Shown: positions 25,191 through 35,060 of the stretch, piece after piece | Numbering within the stretch: the first letter of the stretch is position 1 | Layout of the letters: each line of letters starts with the position of its first letter | DNA from: QAND01 sp003150225 | GTDB taxonomy: Bacteria > Bacillota > Clostridia > Christensenellales > QAND01 | Length of the DNA: 64,000 nucleotides | Assembly: GCF_044357945.1 (NCBI RefSeq) | Contig: NZ_CP076563.1 | Coordinates: 1,674,001 to 1,738,000, forward strand | Direction: 5' to 3' | Program-made: the position numbers and the translations under genes | Notes under the pieces: generated by a model | Told to the model about the DNA's origin: nothing | Seen by the model: the letters and a program-made list of their open reading frames with translations, nothing else | Databases searched by the model: none

Positions 25191-25767
25191 GATGATGTTC
25201 ACCTTCATGAAGATCGGCGCATTTTCCTTTGGCGGGGGATATGCCATGATCCCCCTGTTTCAGAAGGAACTGGTGGGCCATGGTTGGATGTTGATTTCCG
25301 AGGTGGCCGATGTGGTGGCCATTTCCGAGATGACCCCTGGCCCCTTTGCGGTCAACGCCGCTACCTTTGCAGGGACCAAGATGATGGGGCTGCCGGGCGC
25401 GCTGTTCGCTACCTTTGGGGTGGTTCTGCCCAGCGTGGTGATTACTCTCATCGTGGCGCGGTATTTCTTTGGATTTCAGAATAAGCAGTCGGTGCAGTCG
25501 GTGCTGTGGGGCATCCGTCCCGCCGTCACCGGGATGATCATGGCAGCGGCTATGACCATCGCCTCCGCTTCGTTCTTTGGCATTCAGCATGGGGCCAACT
25601 TTGGAGCCATCGTAGGCGCCCTGTCCAAAGTCGATTGGGTGAGCCTGGCAATTGCCGCCGTGGCCTTTGTGGCCATGTATAAATTTAAGGTTTCGCCGGT
25701 GCTGATGGTATTTGCCTGCGCCGGGGTAGGCGTCCTTCTGTACGCGCTGTTTCCGGGAATCATGTGA
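25174..25767 (+). CDS. Chromate transporter family protein, second half
   Basis: 197 residues, homologous to the preceding gene: FMKIGAFSFGGGYAMIPLFQKEL near residue 10 and ISEMTPGPFAVNAATFAG. The overlap suggests coupled translation and a heterodimer. The two halves insert in opposite orientations in known members. Confidence 0.88.
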   Translation: MSLLIEMMFTFMKIGAFSFGGGYAMIPLFQKELVGHGWMLISEVADVVAISEMTPGPFAVNAATFAGTKMMGLPGALFATFGVVLPSVVITLIVARYFFGFQNKQSVQSVLWGIRPAVTGMIMAAAMTIASASFFGIQHGANFGAIVGALSKVDWVSLAIAAVAFVAMYKFKVSPVLMVFACAGVGVLLYALFPGIM

Positions 25768-25794
25768 TTTTCAAAAATCCTCCAAATTTCCACA

Positions 25795-25823
25795 TTGGAT
25801 TGTCCAGGGATTGATGCTATAAT
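25795..25823 (+). promoter_or_regulatory. Promoter of rex
   Basis: TTGGAT, 17 bases, consensus TATAAT, 41 bases upstream of the rex ATG. I see no full Rex operator (TTGTGA-type palindrome) over it. Confidence 0.65.
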
Positions 25824-25863
25824 AAGTTGATAAAATTTGCACAAAGTGGATGGAGGACGAAAG

Positions 25864-26502
25864 ATGGCTGAAAAATATGTTTCAGAAGCGGTCATCGGCC
25901 GGCTACCGAGATATTATAGGAAACTCTGCGAACTGGAGGAACGGGGCATCGAGCGGATCTCGTCCCTGGAGCTTTCCCGGGAGATGGGCCTAAACGCCTC
26001 CCAAATTCGTCGGGACTTCAACTGTTTTGGCGGATTCGGCCAGCAGGGCTACGGATATCAGGTAAAAAAGCTGAAGAACGAGCTGTGGCAGATTCTGGGA
26101 TTGGACCGGACCTACCATGCTGTAATCGTAGGCGCCGGCAACATTGGACGGGCTCTTTTGAACTACCGGGGCTTTTCCGACCAGGGCTTTTACATCGAGG
26201 CGATTTTTGACATCAATCCCGACCTCATCGGCAAAGTGGTGGATGGCATCACCATTTTGAGCGTATTTGAGTTTGATGAGTACGTAAAAAAGCATAATAT
26301 CAATATGGGGATCATCTGTACTCCAGCGCACAATGCCCAGGACGTATGCGATATGTTTGCCAGGCTGGGAATTGGCGCGGTATGGAATTTTGCACCCTGT
26401 GAATTGACCGGTCCCAAATTTATGGAGATCGAAAACGTTAATCTTTCCGATAGCCTTTATATCCTGGCTTATCGGATGAACGAGAATAAGCATGAAGCAT
26501 AG
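25864..26502 (+). CDS. rex: Redox-sensing transcriptional repressor Rex
   Basis: 212 residues from the ATG at 25864 after GGAGGAC. The winged-helix N-domain reads LPRYYRKLCELEERG, SSLELSREMGLNASQIRRDFNCFGGFGQQGYGY. The NAD(H)-binding loop GAGNIGRALL lies near residue 89. Rex senses the NADH/NAD ratio and represses fermentative genes. The final helix, which swaps between subunits, is present. Confidence 0.93.
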   Translation: MAEKYVSEAVIGRLPRYYRKLCELEERGIERISSLELSREMGLNASQIRRDFNCFGGFGQQGYGYQVKKLKNELWQILGLDRTYHAVIVGAGNIGRALLNYRGFSDQGFYIEAIFDINPDLIGKVVDGITILSVFEFDEYVKKHNINMGIICTPAHNAQDVCDMFARLGIGAVWNFAPCELTGPKFMEIENVNLSDSLYILAYRMNENKHEA

Positions 26503-26535
26503 CGACCCTATTCTGCAGGAAGAAAGAGGATCAGG

Positions 26536-28383
26536 ATGTTTGAAAAACGTAAAAGCCTGAAGGATACCGGTACTCCCGCCCCCCATGAGGAAGTGAATCC
26601 GGTGGAGGAGTCCATGGAGGAGCTGGAGGCCGCCGAGGTATCGGCCCTGGAGGAGGTTTCCCAGGAGCTGAGCCGGGGGGAGACGTCCCAGGAGAATGCT
26701 CCGGCCGATCAGCCCCAGGAAGCGCCCGGGGAGGGGAGCCAGGAGGAGGAAACGTCGCAGGAGCAGGAACCGCCGGCGGAAGCAGGGGAAACGGAAGCGG
26801 TTTCCGACTATCCGGCATATGACGATACCCCCGAAGATCCCTATGAGGAGCGCCGCTCCGACGATGAGGCGTCCGAAGGGGAAAAGAAGCGAGTAAGCCG
26901 CAAAAAGCTGCTGGTCATCGGGCTGTGTGTTGCCGCGGTTCTCTGCATCGGCGGAGGGGTGGCCTATGCCTATTTTGCCGGCTGGTTCCAGAAGGAGCCT
27001 ACGGTGGTCATGGTGGACAACGGTCTGGTGGCCGCTGGTGTCAGCGTGGAAACCATCCAGCTGGGTGGGGATACTCCTGAAAAAGCTTTGGAAAAGCTGA
27101 ACCCGTTGGTGGAGGAGTCCCATCAGAGCACCGTGCTGCCGGTGGTCATCTCCGACCGCACGGAAGAGGTGCCCATCAGCAAGCTGGGAATCACCTCCTC
27201 GGCGGAGACCGCTCTTAAAACGGCCATGAGCGTAGGCCGCACCGGCGGGGTGGAGGATCGGAAAAATCAAATTCAGACCGCCCGCCAGAGCGGCGTAAAG
27301 TGCGATTTAAAATACGAGTACGATGAGGCCAGCATCCGGGCAGCTGTCAAGGAGTACTGTGCCAGCATCTCCCCCGAACCCACAAAGGAAGAGGTCACCT
27401 TTGATCCTTCCCTTCCCGAGCGGTTTATCTTCAGCGAGCGGAAGGATGGCTTTATCCCCGAAACCGACAAGTTCGTCAACATGGTGTTGGAGCGGGTCAG
27501 AAATTGGGACTTCTCCGAGATCGTGATGCCTGGCGAGGCGGTGGAGCCGGACGGCACGCCTTCGGACGTTATCGCCAATACCGTGTTGGTCAGCAAGCAG
27601 AGCACCTCTTTTGCCGGCAGCTCCTATGGGCGGGCCTATAACATCAAGCTAGGCCTCCAGAAGATCAACGGCAAGATCGTCCAGCCGGGTGAAACCTTCT
27701 CGGTGGAGGATGCTTTGGGCAACACCACCGATGGCCGGATCTGGAAATCGGCGGGAGCCATTGAAAACGGCGTGCCCACCGATGCCATCGGCGGCGGCAT
27801 CTGCCAGGTGTCTACCACCCTCTTTAACGCGGTGGTCCGCTCGGATCTGCAAATCGACGAGTGGTGGTTCCATAGCATTGTATCCAGCTACACCCCCATC
27901 GGAACCGATGCGGCGCTGAACTACGGCACGGCGGATTTCCGGTTCACCAACAACACCGAATGGCCCGTCTACATCGTGGCCTATACCAGTGGCAGCAACG
28001 CCGTGTGCGAGATCTGGGGGCGCCCCATTCCCGACGGCGGTTCGATAGACATCCTAGGCGTACGGACGGGAACCATCCCCCAGCCCGCCAACATCGAGGT
28101 GACCAATCCCAAGGAGGTCTCGGGAGGACGCATGGGCTACCGGGCTACCACATATAAAATCTATAAGGATGCCAACGGCAGGGAGATCAAGCGGGTGGCC
28201 ATCAAGAGCGGCACCTATCCCGCTCGGGCAGCCCGGGTGCTGAAAAAGGAAGAGCCCACCCCCACGCCAGTACAGCCGCCTGTCTCCACGCCTACCCCGG
28301 CGGCAACGCCTACCCCTACCCCCACGCCGGCGCCCACTCCGGTACCCAGCGCGGACCCCAGCGGGGAGGAAGGCGGCGCTTAA
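26536..28383 (+). CDS. Membrane-anchored VanW-domain protein
   Basis: 615 residues. Residues 1-115 are very acidic and low in complexity, likely cytoplasmic. A membrane segment (LLVIGLCVAAVLCIGGGVAY) follows at about 124-146, then a peptidoglycan-binding-like region, and the VanW domain at about 350-505 (KINGKIVQPGETFS, IGGGICQVSTTLFNAVV). The last 45 residues are a Pro/Thr repeat tail (PTPTPTPAPTP). VanW proteins are extracytoplasmic and of unknown biochemical function, found in vancomycin operons and Clostridia. The gene lies 33 bases after rex. Confidence 0.85.
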   Translation: MFEKRKSLKDTGTPAPHEEVNPVEESMEELEAAEVSALEEVSQELSRGETSQENAPADQPQEAPGEGSQEEETSQEQEPPAEAGETEAVSDYPAYDDTPEDPYEERRSDDEASEGEKKRVSRKKLLVIGLCVAAVLCIGGGVAYAYFAGWFQKEPTVVMVDNGLVAAGVSVETIQLGGDTPEKALEKLNPLVEESHQSTVLPVVISDRTEEVPISKLGITSSAETALKTAMSVGRTGGVEDRKNQIQTARQSGVKCDLKYEYDEASIRAAVKEYCASISPEPTKEEVTFDPSLPERFIFSERKDGFIPETDKFVNMVLERVRNWDFSEIVMPGEAVEPDGTPSDVIANTVLVSKQSTSFAGSSYGRAYNIKLGLQKINGKIVQPGETFSVEDALGNTTDGRIWKSAGAIENGVPTDAIGGGICQVSTTLFNAVVRSDLQIDEWWFHSIVSSYTPIGTDAALNYGTADFRFTNNTEWPVYIVAYTSGSNAVCEIWGRPIPDGGSIDILGVRTGTIPQPANIEVTNPKEVSGGRMGYRATTYKIYKDANGREIKRVAIKSGTYPARAARVLKKEEPTPTPVQPPVSTPTPAATPTPTPTPAPTPVPSADPSGEEGGA

Positions 28384-28410
28384 TCCCGGCATCCTGGGAG
28401 GAAGCAGGCG

Positions 28411-29820
28411 ATGAAGCATAACAAAACAGCGGTTTTCTGGACGGCAGCCATCATGGCCGCCGTCCTTTTTGCTCTTTTGGCCATGCCCTGGATACAGCAA
28501 ACGCACGGAGGCGCCCTGGTGGAGCGGATAGACCATGGGTGGGTGGTAGATGGGGTGACGGTGGAGGGCCGGAGCCTGGGCGGCCTAACCTATGAGGAAG
28601 CCAGGAAGACCCTGTCCGCCTGGATTGCCTCCCAGAGCGGAGAGGAGCTGGTGCTAACCTATTGCGGGCGGGAGGAGCGGATCTCCCTCGCCGCCATTGG
28701 CGTTTCCTGGGACGTGGACCGAGCGGTTTATGAGGCCATGACGCTGGGCCGAGAAGGGGGGATCCTTTCCCGAATGGAGCCCAGCTATACCGCGATACCC
28801 CTGCGGCTCAGCTATGGCACGGAGCAGCTTCATAACGCCATTGCCAAAACCGTCGCCGCTTTGAATTTGGGCCCCATCGAGCCCCGGGCGGTGCCGGATC
28901 CCGACGACAGCACAAAGCTGGTATTTCAGGAAGGGGCGCCTGGCGTTATTCCCGACGAAGAAGCCCTGTGCGCTGCCATTGAGCGGGCTGTCCAGCAACG
29001 GGATTTCACGCCCATTGCGGTTCCGGGAGAGGAACGGCAGCCCCTTTGGAGCCTGGAGGAGATCAAGGCCAATACCCAGCGGCGAGCTGTTTTTTCCACC
29101 TTCTACCGATGCGAAAGCCAGTCAGACTGGGCGCGGCACTACAACATCAATCTGATGTGCGAGTACACCAACGGCGCTGTGATCGGTCCCGGGGAGGTGT
29201 TCTCCCTTAACGACGCGGTGGGACCTCGAACCGATCCTAGGATATGGGCCAGCGCACCGGGACTCATGGGAGGAACGGCGGTGGACCAGCTGGGCGGCGG
29301 CATCTGCCAATACTCCACTACGCTCTTTAACTGCGCGGTGCTGGCGGACCTTGTCATAGAGGAGCGAAGCCCCCACTCCATCCCGCCGGCATATGTGGAA
29401 AAGGGCAGGGACAGCATGATCAACAGCGGGGGACCGGATTTGAAGCTGCGAAACCCCACGGACTATCCCATGGTGATCCTAGCCCGAACCCAGGACGATG
29501 GCCAGGGTCAAAAACGGGTGACGGTGGAACTGTACGGTCCGCCCATGGGCCACACCGTCTCCATCGAAAGCCGGGTGGTAAGGGAACTGCCCCATACCAC
29601 CGTCCCCGAGGAGGTGGAGGACCCCGGCCAGGTGGCGCCCGCCCGCAAAGGATACGAGACGGAGCTGTTTGCCGTTTACCGGGATGCAACGGGAGTGGTG
29701 ATCAAAAGACAGCTCATTGCAAAGAGCACCTATTATCCCGCTCCCCAGCGGATTCTGCGCAGCCCGGCCTCTACCCCAACCCCCAGCCAAGGATTGGCGC
29801 CGGAAAACCAATTCCAATAA
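28411..29820 (+). CDS. VanW-domain protein, second copy
   Basis: 469 residues, 27 bases after the first VanW gene. A signal-anchor at 7-27 (VFWTAAIMAAVLFALLAMPW) replaces the long acidic N-terminus of its neighbour. The domain YNINLMCEYTNGAVIGPGEVFS to GGGICQYSTTLFNCAV spans about 240-320, and a G5-like C-terminal region follows. A short Pro/Thr tail closes the protein. The two are paralogs and likely cell-surface proteins. Confidence 0.85.
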   Translation: MKHNKTAVFWTAAIMAAVLFALLAMPWIQQTHGGALVERIDHGWVVDGVTVEGRSLGGLTYEEARKTLSAWIASQSGEELVLTYCGREERISLAAIGVSWDVDRAVYEAMTLGREGGILSRMEPSYTAIPLRLSYGTEQLHNAIAKTVAALNLGPIEPRAVPDPDDSTKLVFQEGAPGVIPDEEALCAAIERAVQQRDFTPIAVPGEERQPLWSLEEIKANTQRRAVFSTFYRCESQSDWARHYNINLMCEYTNGAVIGPGEVFSLNDAVGPRTDPRIWASAPGLMGGTAVDQLGGGICQYSTTLFNCAVLADLVIEERSPHSIPPAYVEKGRDSMINSGGPDLKLRNPTDYPMVILARTQDDGQGQKRVTVELYGPPMGHTVSIESRVVRELPHTTVPEEVEDPGQVAPARKGYETELFAVYRDATGVVIKRQLIAKSTYYPAPQRILRSPASTPTPSQGLAPENQFQ

Positions 29821-29850
29821 TTGACGTGTCCTCCCTTGGAATGATATATT
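29821..29850 (+). promoter_or_regulatory. Promoter of the Lrp-aminotransferase-HAD unit
   Basis: TTGACG, 18 bases, TATATT, 27 bases upstream of the Lrp start. It begins right after the stop of the VanW gene. Confidence 0.6.
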
Positions 29851-29877
29851 TAACAGTATATTGGGAGGGATGCCAGC

Positions 29878-30372
29878 ATGGAATCCATCAAAAAGGACGT
29901 TATGGAGCTGTTAAAGGAGAATTCCCGCACCAGTGCGGCGGATATGGCGGTGATGCTCAACGCCGAGGAGCAGGCGGTGCTGGAGGCCATCCGCGCACTG
30001 GAGGATGAGAAGCTCATTCTGAAATATACCGCCATTCTCAACGAGGAAAAGCTGGCGGATTCCCATGCCGTTACCGCCCTCATCGAGGTGCGGGTAAGCC
30101 CCATGCGGGAGATGGGCTTTGACGCCATCGCCCGGCGCATCTACCGGTTTGAGGAGGTGGAGTCAGTCTTTCTCATGAGCGGCGCCTATGATCTCATGGT
30201 GCTGATCAAGGGGGACAGCATGCGGCAGATCGCCTTTTTTGTGGCCCAGAAACTGGCTACCATCGACGGCGTGCTCAGCACCGCAACCCATTTCGTGCTG
30301 AAAAAATATAAGGAGCTGGGCGTGGTCTTTGAGACCGCCGAAGAGGAAGCCCGGCTGCCGGTGACGCCATGA
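29878..30372 (+). CDS. Lrp/AsnC-family transcriptional regulator
   Basis: 164 residues. N-terminal winged helix-turn-helix (MELLKENSRTSAADMAVMLN) and C-terminal RAM ligand-binding domain (HAVTALIEVRVSP, then VESVFLMSGAYDLMVLIKG). It overlaps the aminotransferase start by four bases and so probably regulates amino acid metabolism including that gene. The effector is unknown. Confidence 0.9.
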   Translation: MESIKKDVMELLKENSRTSAADMAVMLNAEEQAVLEAIRALEDEKLILKYTAILNEEKLADSHAVTALIEVRVSPMREMGFDAIARRIYRFEEVESVFLMSGAYDLMVLIKGDSMRQIAFFVAQKLATIDGVLSTATHFVLKKYKELGVVFETAEEEARLPVTP

Positions 30373-31541
30373 GGATAGAGGACCGGGTTGCGGCCCATGT
30401 GGCCCAGGTGCCGCCCAGCGGCATCCGCAAGTTTTTTGATATCGTCAGCGAGATGAAGGACGCCATCTCCCTTTCGGTGGGGGAGCCGGACTTTGTTACC
30501 CCCTGGAACATCCGGGAAAACGCCATCTACGCCCTGGAACGGGGACGCACCCATTATACCAGCAACAGCGGCCTTCTGGAGCTGCGGGAACTGATTTGCC
30601 AGTACTATCACCAGCGGTTTGGAGTATCCTACCAGCCCGGCCAGGTGCTGGTGACGGTGGGGGCCAGCGAGGCCATTGATCTCGCCGTCCGGGCGCTGGT
30701 GGAGCCGGGAGACGAGGTGCTGATCCCCGCGCCATCCTATGTATCCTATGAGCCTACCGTGGCACTGGCCCATGGGGTGCCGGTGCCCATTCCCACCTCC
30801 GCGGCGGATTCCTTTAAGCTGGATCCCCAGGTGGTTCGGAGCCTCATTACCCCCAAGACCAAGGCCATGGTGCTGCCCTATCCCAACAACCCCACCGGAG
30901 CGGTTATGGGCAGGGAGGATCTTCTGGCGCTGGCACGGGTATTGGAGGACACCGATGTGGTGGTGATCTCCGATGAGATTTACGCCGAGCTTACCTATGG
31001 AGCGGATCATGTGAGCATTGCCTCCATCCCCTCCATGTTTGATCGTACCATCGTTATCAATGGGTTTTCAAAGGCTTTCGCCATGACGGGCTGGCGTTTG
31101 GGCTATGCCATCGCCCATCCCGCCCTTTTAGGCGCCATGCTGAAGATCCACCAGTTTACCATGCTCTGCGCCAACATTATGAGTCAATACGCCGGGGTGG
31201 AAGCCCTGCGCCATGGCCTGGACAGCGGCTTTGCCAGCGTGGACGCCATGCGCCGGGAGTACGACCGCCGCCGGAACTATATCGTTGCGGGCCTCAACCG
31301 CATGGGCCTTACCTGTTTTGAGCCCAGGGGTGCTTTCTATGCCTTTCCCAGCATTCAATCCACCGGCATGAAGTCCGAGGAGTTCTGCGAAAAGCTTTTG
31401 TATGCAAAACAGGTCGCGGTGGTGCCCGGCACCGCCTTTGGCTCCTTCGGCGAGGGGTTTGTCCGCATCTCCTATGCCGCCAGCCTGGAAAATATCAAGA
31501 CGGCCCTAGGCCGGACTGAGGAGTTTATAGAAGGACGGTAA
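30369..31541 (+). CDS. PLP-dependent class I/II aminotransferase
   Basis: 390 residues. The Schiff-base lysine is in INGFSKAFAMTGWRLGYAIA (about residue 235), with PYPNNPTGAV and DEIYAELTY upstream and the Arg of the C-domain in VRISYA. It resembles the aspartate/aromatic group (PatA, YugH types). Substrate is not determined; coupling to an Lrp-type regulator suggests an amino acid. Confidence 0.92.
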   Translation: MRIEDRVAAHVAQVPPSGIRKFFDIVSEMKDAISLSVGEPDFVTPWNIRENAIYALERGRTHYTSNSGLLELRELICQYYHQRFGVSYQPGQVLVTVGASEAIDLAVRALVEPGDEVLIPAPSYVSYEPTVALAHGVPVPIPTSAADSFKLDPQVVRSLITPKTKAMVLPYPNNPTGAVMGREDLLALARVLEDTDVVVISDEIYAELTYGADHVSIASIPSMFDRTIVINGFSKAFAMTGWRLGYAIAHPALLGAMLKIHQFTMLCANIMSQYAGVEALRHGLDSGFASVDAMRREYDRRRNYIVAGLNRMGLTCFEPRGAFYAFPSIQSTGMKSEEFCEKLLYAKQVAVVPGTAFGSFGEGFVRISYAASLENIKTALGRTEEFIEGR

Positions 31542-31545
31542 ATCA

Positions 31546-32457
31546 GTGAACAGGGAAATCAAGCTCATCGTCACCGACCTGGATGGGACCTTCGTGCCCA
31601 GCCTAGGTGAACTGATCCCCGAAAACCTGGCGGCCCTCCGTGCCGCAAAGGAGGCGGGGATTCGTGTTTGTGCCTGTACCGGGCGGCACTGGAACTTTGC
31701 CCGGTGTGTGCTGGAGGCAGGGGAATTCGATCCCCTCTGCATCACCAGCAATGGAGCGGCCATTGTGGAAACCCGTACCGGGCGGTATGAAAAGCTATCC
31801 CCCATCGACCCCCAAAGGCTGGATGAGGTTCTGGAATTTCTTTTGGAAGAGGCCCCTCAAAGGGCCTCCGGGCCCCGTACCTTTGACCGGAACGGATATG
31901 GCGGCCGGGGAGGTGCGGAGTATGTCCGTACCTGCAATAAGGACTATTTTTCCACCTATAATCCCAACCAAGGGGAATTCATGGTGGAGGTTCGCAGCTA
32001 TCCCTGGCGGACGGATTATCCCATCGTTACCCGGAGCTACCGGGACTATGCCCACTGGGCGGATTCCACCCGCCAAGATACCGAGCGGATCCTCTACGAC
32101 ATCGGACGAAACGGAATGGAGGACTGTCAGGCTTTAAAGGAGCGGCTGGCGACTCTGCTGCCGTTGGAGGTTACCTCGGCCTACGGCACCGTCATGGAGA
32201 TCATGGCCCCCGATGCAACCAAGGGCAACGCCCTAACCTGGCTGTCCCGGCACTACGAGGTGCCTCGGGAACAGATTCTTGCCATCGGGGATAATATCAA
32301 TGACATCCCCATGATCCGCTGGGCGGGCGTGGGGGTTGCTGTGTCCGACGGACATCCCGCTCTTTTGGAGCAGGCGGATCTCATCGCGCCTTCCTGCCGG
32401 GAGGGCGCGGTGGCGAAGATCATAGCCGATTGCGCAGCGGGGAGGCTTTCACTATGA
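31546..32457 (+). CDS. Cof-type HAD hydrolase 1 of 6
   Basis: 303 residues, GTG start four bases after the aminotransferase stop. HAD motif I VTDLDGTFV at residues 9-17, motif III lysine in ATKGNALTWL and motif IV GDNINDIPM near 247. The C2B cap lies between. Members of HAD subfamily IIB usually dephosphorylate sugar phosphates or cofactors such as PLP or FMN. Confidence 0.9.
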   Translation: MNREIKLIVTDLDGTFVPSLGELIPENLAALRAAKEAGIRVCACTGRHWNFARCVLEAGEFDPLCITSNGAAIVETRTGRYEKLSPIDPQRLDEVLEFLLEEAPQRASGPRTFDRNGYGGRGGAEYVRTCNKDYFSTYNPNQGEFMVEVRSYPWRTDYPIVTRSYRDYAHWADSTRQDTERILYDIGRNGMEDCQALKERLATLLPLEVTSAYGTVMEIMAPDATKGNALTWLSRHYEVPREQILAIGDNINDIPMIRWAGVGVAVSDGHPALLEQADLIAPSCREGAVAKIIADCAAGRLSL

Positions 32458-33299
32458 GTCAAAACCGAAAGCTCATCGCCGTAGATCTGGACAATACCGT
32501 CTTTACCCCCAATACCTATGAGACCTTCCATAATCTTTCCGCCCTCTATCTTGCCAAGGAGGCGGGCATTCATGTCTGTGCCTGTACCGGCCGGCCCTGG
32601 TACAACGCACGCCATTTTTTTGCCCTGTTCCCCTTTGACGAGCTCTGCGTTACCAGCAATGGAGCGGCCATTGTGGAGACCTATACCGGCCGCCAGCGGG
32701 AGGTTCACTGCCTGGATCCGCAAAACCTACCCCAGCTTTTGGAGTATCTTTCCACCCTTAAGGAACTCAGCAATCCGGTTCGGGTGTCCACCAACGAGCA
32801 CTTCGCCGTGTGGAATCCACAGCTTCAGGAGCGGATGGTGGAGGAACGGGGGGACTGGCTCTTTGGGCAGTACCCCGGCAGAACCATCTACTACCGAGAG
32901 AGGAAGGACTGGATCGAGGCGGTTCGAGAGGAGGCCCAGCGCATCCTGTTGGCGTTTTCCGATATCACCCAGGAGGATCTGGGGGAGATTTCCCAAAGGC
33001 TGTGCGCTATCATGCCGGTGGAGGCCACCATCTCCTTCCATACCATGGTGGAGGTCATGGCGCCCGGCTGTACCAAGGGAAGAGCCCTCAGCCGCCTGGC
33101 GGAGATGCTGGGGGTAGAGCAAAAGAACGTCATGGCCATAGGGGATAACATCAACGATGTCAGCATGGTGGAGTGGGCTGGGACAGGCGTATGCGTCCGC
33201 GAGGGACAGGAGGCGCTCAAGCGGGTTGCCGATCTCATTGTGCCGGAGATGCGCTTGGGCGGCCTGAAGGCTACCATAGAATACTTTATCGAGGTTTGA
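32454..33299 (+). CDS. Cof-type HAD hydrolase 2 of 6
   Basis: 281 residues from the ATG at 32454 that overlaps the previous stop (ATGA). Motif I is DLDNT instead of the usual DLDGT, with both Asp kept. Motif III TKGRALSRL and motif IV GDNINDVSM are intact. The cap shares SNGAAIVET with copy 1, which marks the two as close paralogs. Confidence 0.9.
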   Translation: MSQNRKLIAVDLDNTVFTPNTYETFHNLSALYLAKEAGIHVCACTGRPWYNARHFFALFPFDELCVTSNGAAIVETYTGRQREVHCLDPQNLPQLLEYLSTLKELSNPVRVSTNEHFAVWNPQLQERMVEERGDWLFGQYPGRTIYYRERKDWIEAVREEAQRILLAFSDITQEDLGEISQRLCAIMPVEATISFHTMVEVMAPGCTKGRALSRLAEMLGVEQKNVMAIGDNINDVSMVEWAGTGVCVREGQEALKRVADLIVPEMRLGGLKATIEYFIEV

Positions 33300-33300
33300 T

Positions 33301-34134
33301 ATGAGCGAGATTAAACTGATCGTCACCGACCTGGACGGATCCTTTCTCAAAGCCAAGAATACCGTATGTGAGGAGAACATCGCCGCGGTCCGGGCCGCCC
33401 AGGAAAAGGGCATCCGGGTGTGCGGCGCCACCTCCCGCTGCTGGGGCACCTGTAAGCGAGTGGCGGAGCAGGCGGGCTTCCGAGACCTGTTTGTGGTGAA
33501 CAACGGCGCCAGCATCCTCTCCGTGTCCACCATGGAGCGGGTGTTTGTGGCGGATCTGGATCCCGAGATCATCGAGCCAGTGCTGCGGCTGCTATTGCGG
33601 TACGTTACCAATCTTAAGACACAGGGCTATATCGAGACCGTCTCCACCTGGGATTTGGTCAACGACTGGAACCGGGAGGTCTGCCTGGACGATGGCACCA
33701 TCTTTGACCCTCTGGCCAGCCAGAACGGCTTCTTGCTGGATACCATCGAAGAGGTGATCCAGAAGAGCAAGGAGTGCCATGCCCAGATCATCGCCGGCAA
33801 TATGGACCCTGCCCGCAATAACGAGATGTACTATGATCTCTGCGGCATCGGGGATTTCGAACTCACCTCCGCCGGGGTAAAGGGCATTGAGATTACGCCT
33901 CGGGGGATCAACAAGGGCTCTGCGGTGCGCTTCTTGGCGGATTACTACGGCGTCCCCCGGGAGAGCGTCCTTTGCGTGGGGGATAACCGGAACGATATTC
34001 CCATGGTATCCTGGGCTGGAGTAGGGGTCTGCGTGGAAAATGGAGCCGACGCCCTAAAGGACGTGGCGGACTACATCACCGCCCCCTGCTATGAGGCGGG
34101 CTTTGCCCGGGCGGTGGAACGCTTCGCCCTGTAA
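33301..34134 (+). CDS. Cof-type HAD hydrolase 3 of 6
   Basis: 277 residues, one base after copy 2. Motif I is DLDGS, with Ser in place of the usual Thr, which can still bind phosphate. Motif III INKGSAVRFLADYYGV and motif IV GDNRNDIPM are complete. The cap is the most divergent of the six, so its substrate may differ. Confidence 0.9.
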   Translation: MSEIKLIVTDLDGSFLKAKNTVCEENIAAVRAAQEKGIRVCGATSRCWGTCKRVAEQAGFRDLFVVNNGASILSVSTMERVFVADLDPEIIEPVLRLLLRYVTNLKTQGYIETVSTWDLVNDWNREVCLDDGTIFDPLASQNGFLLDTIEEVIQKSKECHAQIIAGNMDPARNNEMYYDLCGIGDFELTSAGVKGIEITPRGINKGSAVRFLADYYGVPRESVLCVGDNRNDIPMVSWAGVGVCVENGADALKDVADYITAPCYEAGFARAVERFAL

Positions 34135-34182
34135 CGCTGCTGTAAATGGATTGATATAAAATAATTGGATGCGAGGGTGGAT

Positions 34183-35019
34183 ATGAAACGGGATATCAAA
34201 CTTATCGTGACGGATCTGGACGGCACCTTTTTGGATGACGAGAAGAACATCCCCCAGATCAACATTGACGCGGTTCGGGCCTGCAAGGAAGCGGGGATTC
34301 ATATTTGTCCCGCCAGCGCCCGCAACTGGCCCTCCCTGGAGGACATCGCCCAAGAGGCGGGGATGACGGAGTATTGCCTCATCTGCAACGGAGTGGCTAT
34401 CCTGGACGCCGCCACCCAAGAGGTCCAGTATCGGAACCGGGTGGCTCCCCAGGCGGTGGAGCCCCTGGCGCGGATCGCCATGAAGTACGGCAGCAGGGTT
34501 CAGGTGATGGGAACCCACCGGATGATCGCCATGTCCTCCATGGTGCAGCACGGCCCCCATATGCATGGGGGAAAGGTGGTGCGCATGCGGGGCAGGCGGA
34601 TGCTGCACCAGGTGGATACCTTTGAGGAATTTATCGAGGCGGCCAAGGACGACTGCAACGTGCTGTTCGTGTGGCTGGATCACAAGGACCATCTGCCCAT
34701 GTATACCGAAATGTGCGAGGTGGGGGACTTTGAGCTGTCCGCCGCCGACGAGGACCATGTCTACGTCATGGCACGGGATGCCACCAAGGGAAAGGCCTGC
34801 GAGATTTTGGCCGGCCTTTACGGCATTCGGCCCGACCAGGTCATGGCTTTTGGAGATGGAAAGAACGATATCCCCATGCTGCGCTGGGCGGGAATCGGCG
34901 TGGCCATGGAAAACGCCATGGAGCAAACCAAGGACGCCGCCGACTACGTCACCTGTACCAACAATGAGGGCGGCGTGGGCAAGGCCATCTTCCGGCTGAT
35001 CTTCGGCGAGGAGCGGTAG
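34183..35019 (+). CDS. Cof-type HAD hydrolase 4 of 6
   Basis: 278 residues from the ATG at 34183 after GAGGGTGG. Motif I DLDGTFL, motif III ATKGKACEIL and motif IV GDGKNDIPM. The cap segment FELSAADEDHVYVMARDATKG is nearly the same as in copy 5. A 48-base gap before it contains an AT-rich stretch but no good promoter. Confidence 0.9.
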   Translation: MKRDIKLIVTDLDGTFLDDEKNIPQINIDAVRACKEAGIHICPASARNWPSLEDIAQEAGMTEYCLICNGVAILDAATQEVQYRNRVAPQAVEPLARIAMKYGSRVQVMGTHRMIAMSSMVQHGPHMHGGKVVRMRGRRMLHQVDTFEEFIEAAKDDCNVLFVWLDHKDHLPMYTEMCEVGDFELSAADEDHVYVMARDATKGKACEILAGLYGIRPDQVMAFGDGKNDIPMLRWAGIGVAMENAMEQTKDAADYVTCTNNEGGVGKAIFRLIFGEER

Positions 35020-35060
35020 GCGCAATCATTGCGGGCTTTTTTGCCCGGGAGGATAGATTT

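Noticed and set aside
25768..25863. Search for a Rex operator over the rex promoter
   Set aside because: Only half-site-like TTGCACAAAG is seen; the full palindrome is absent.
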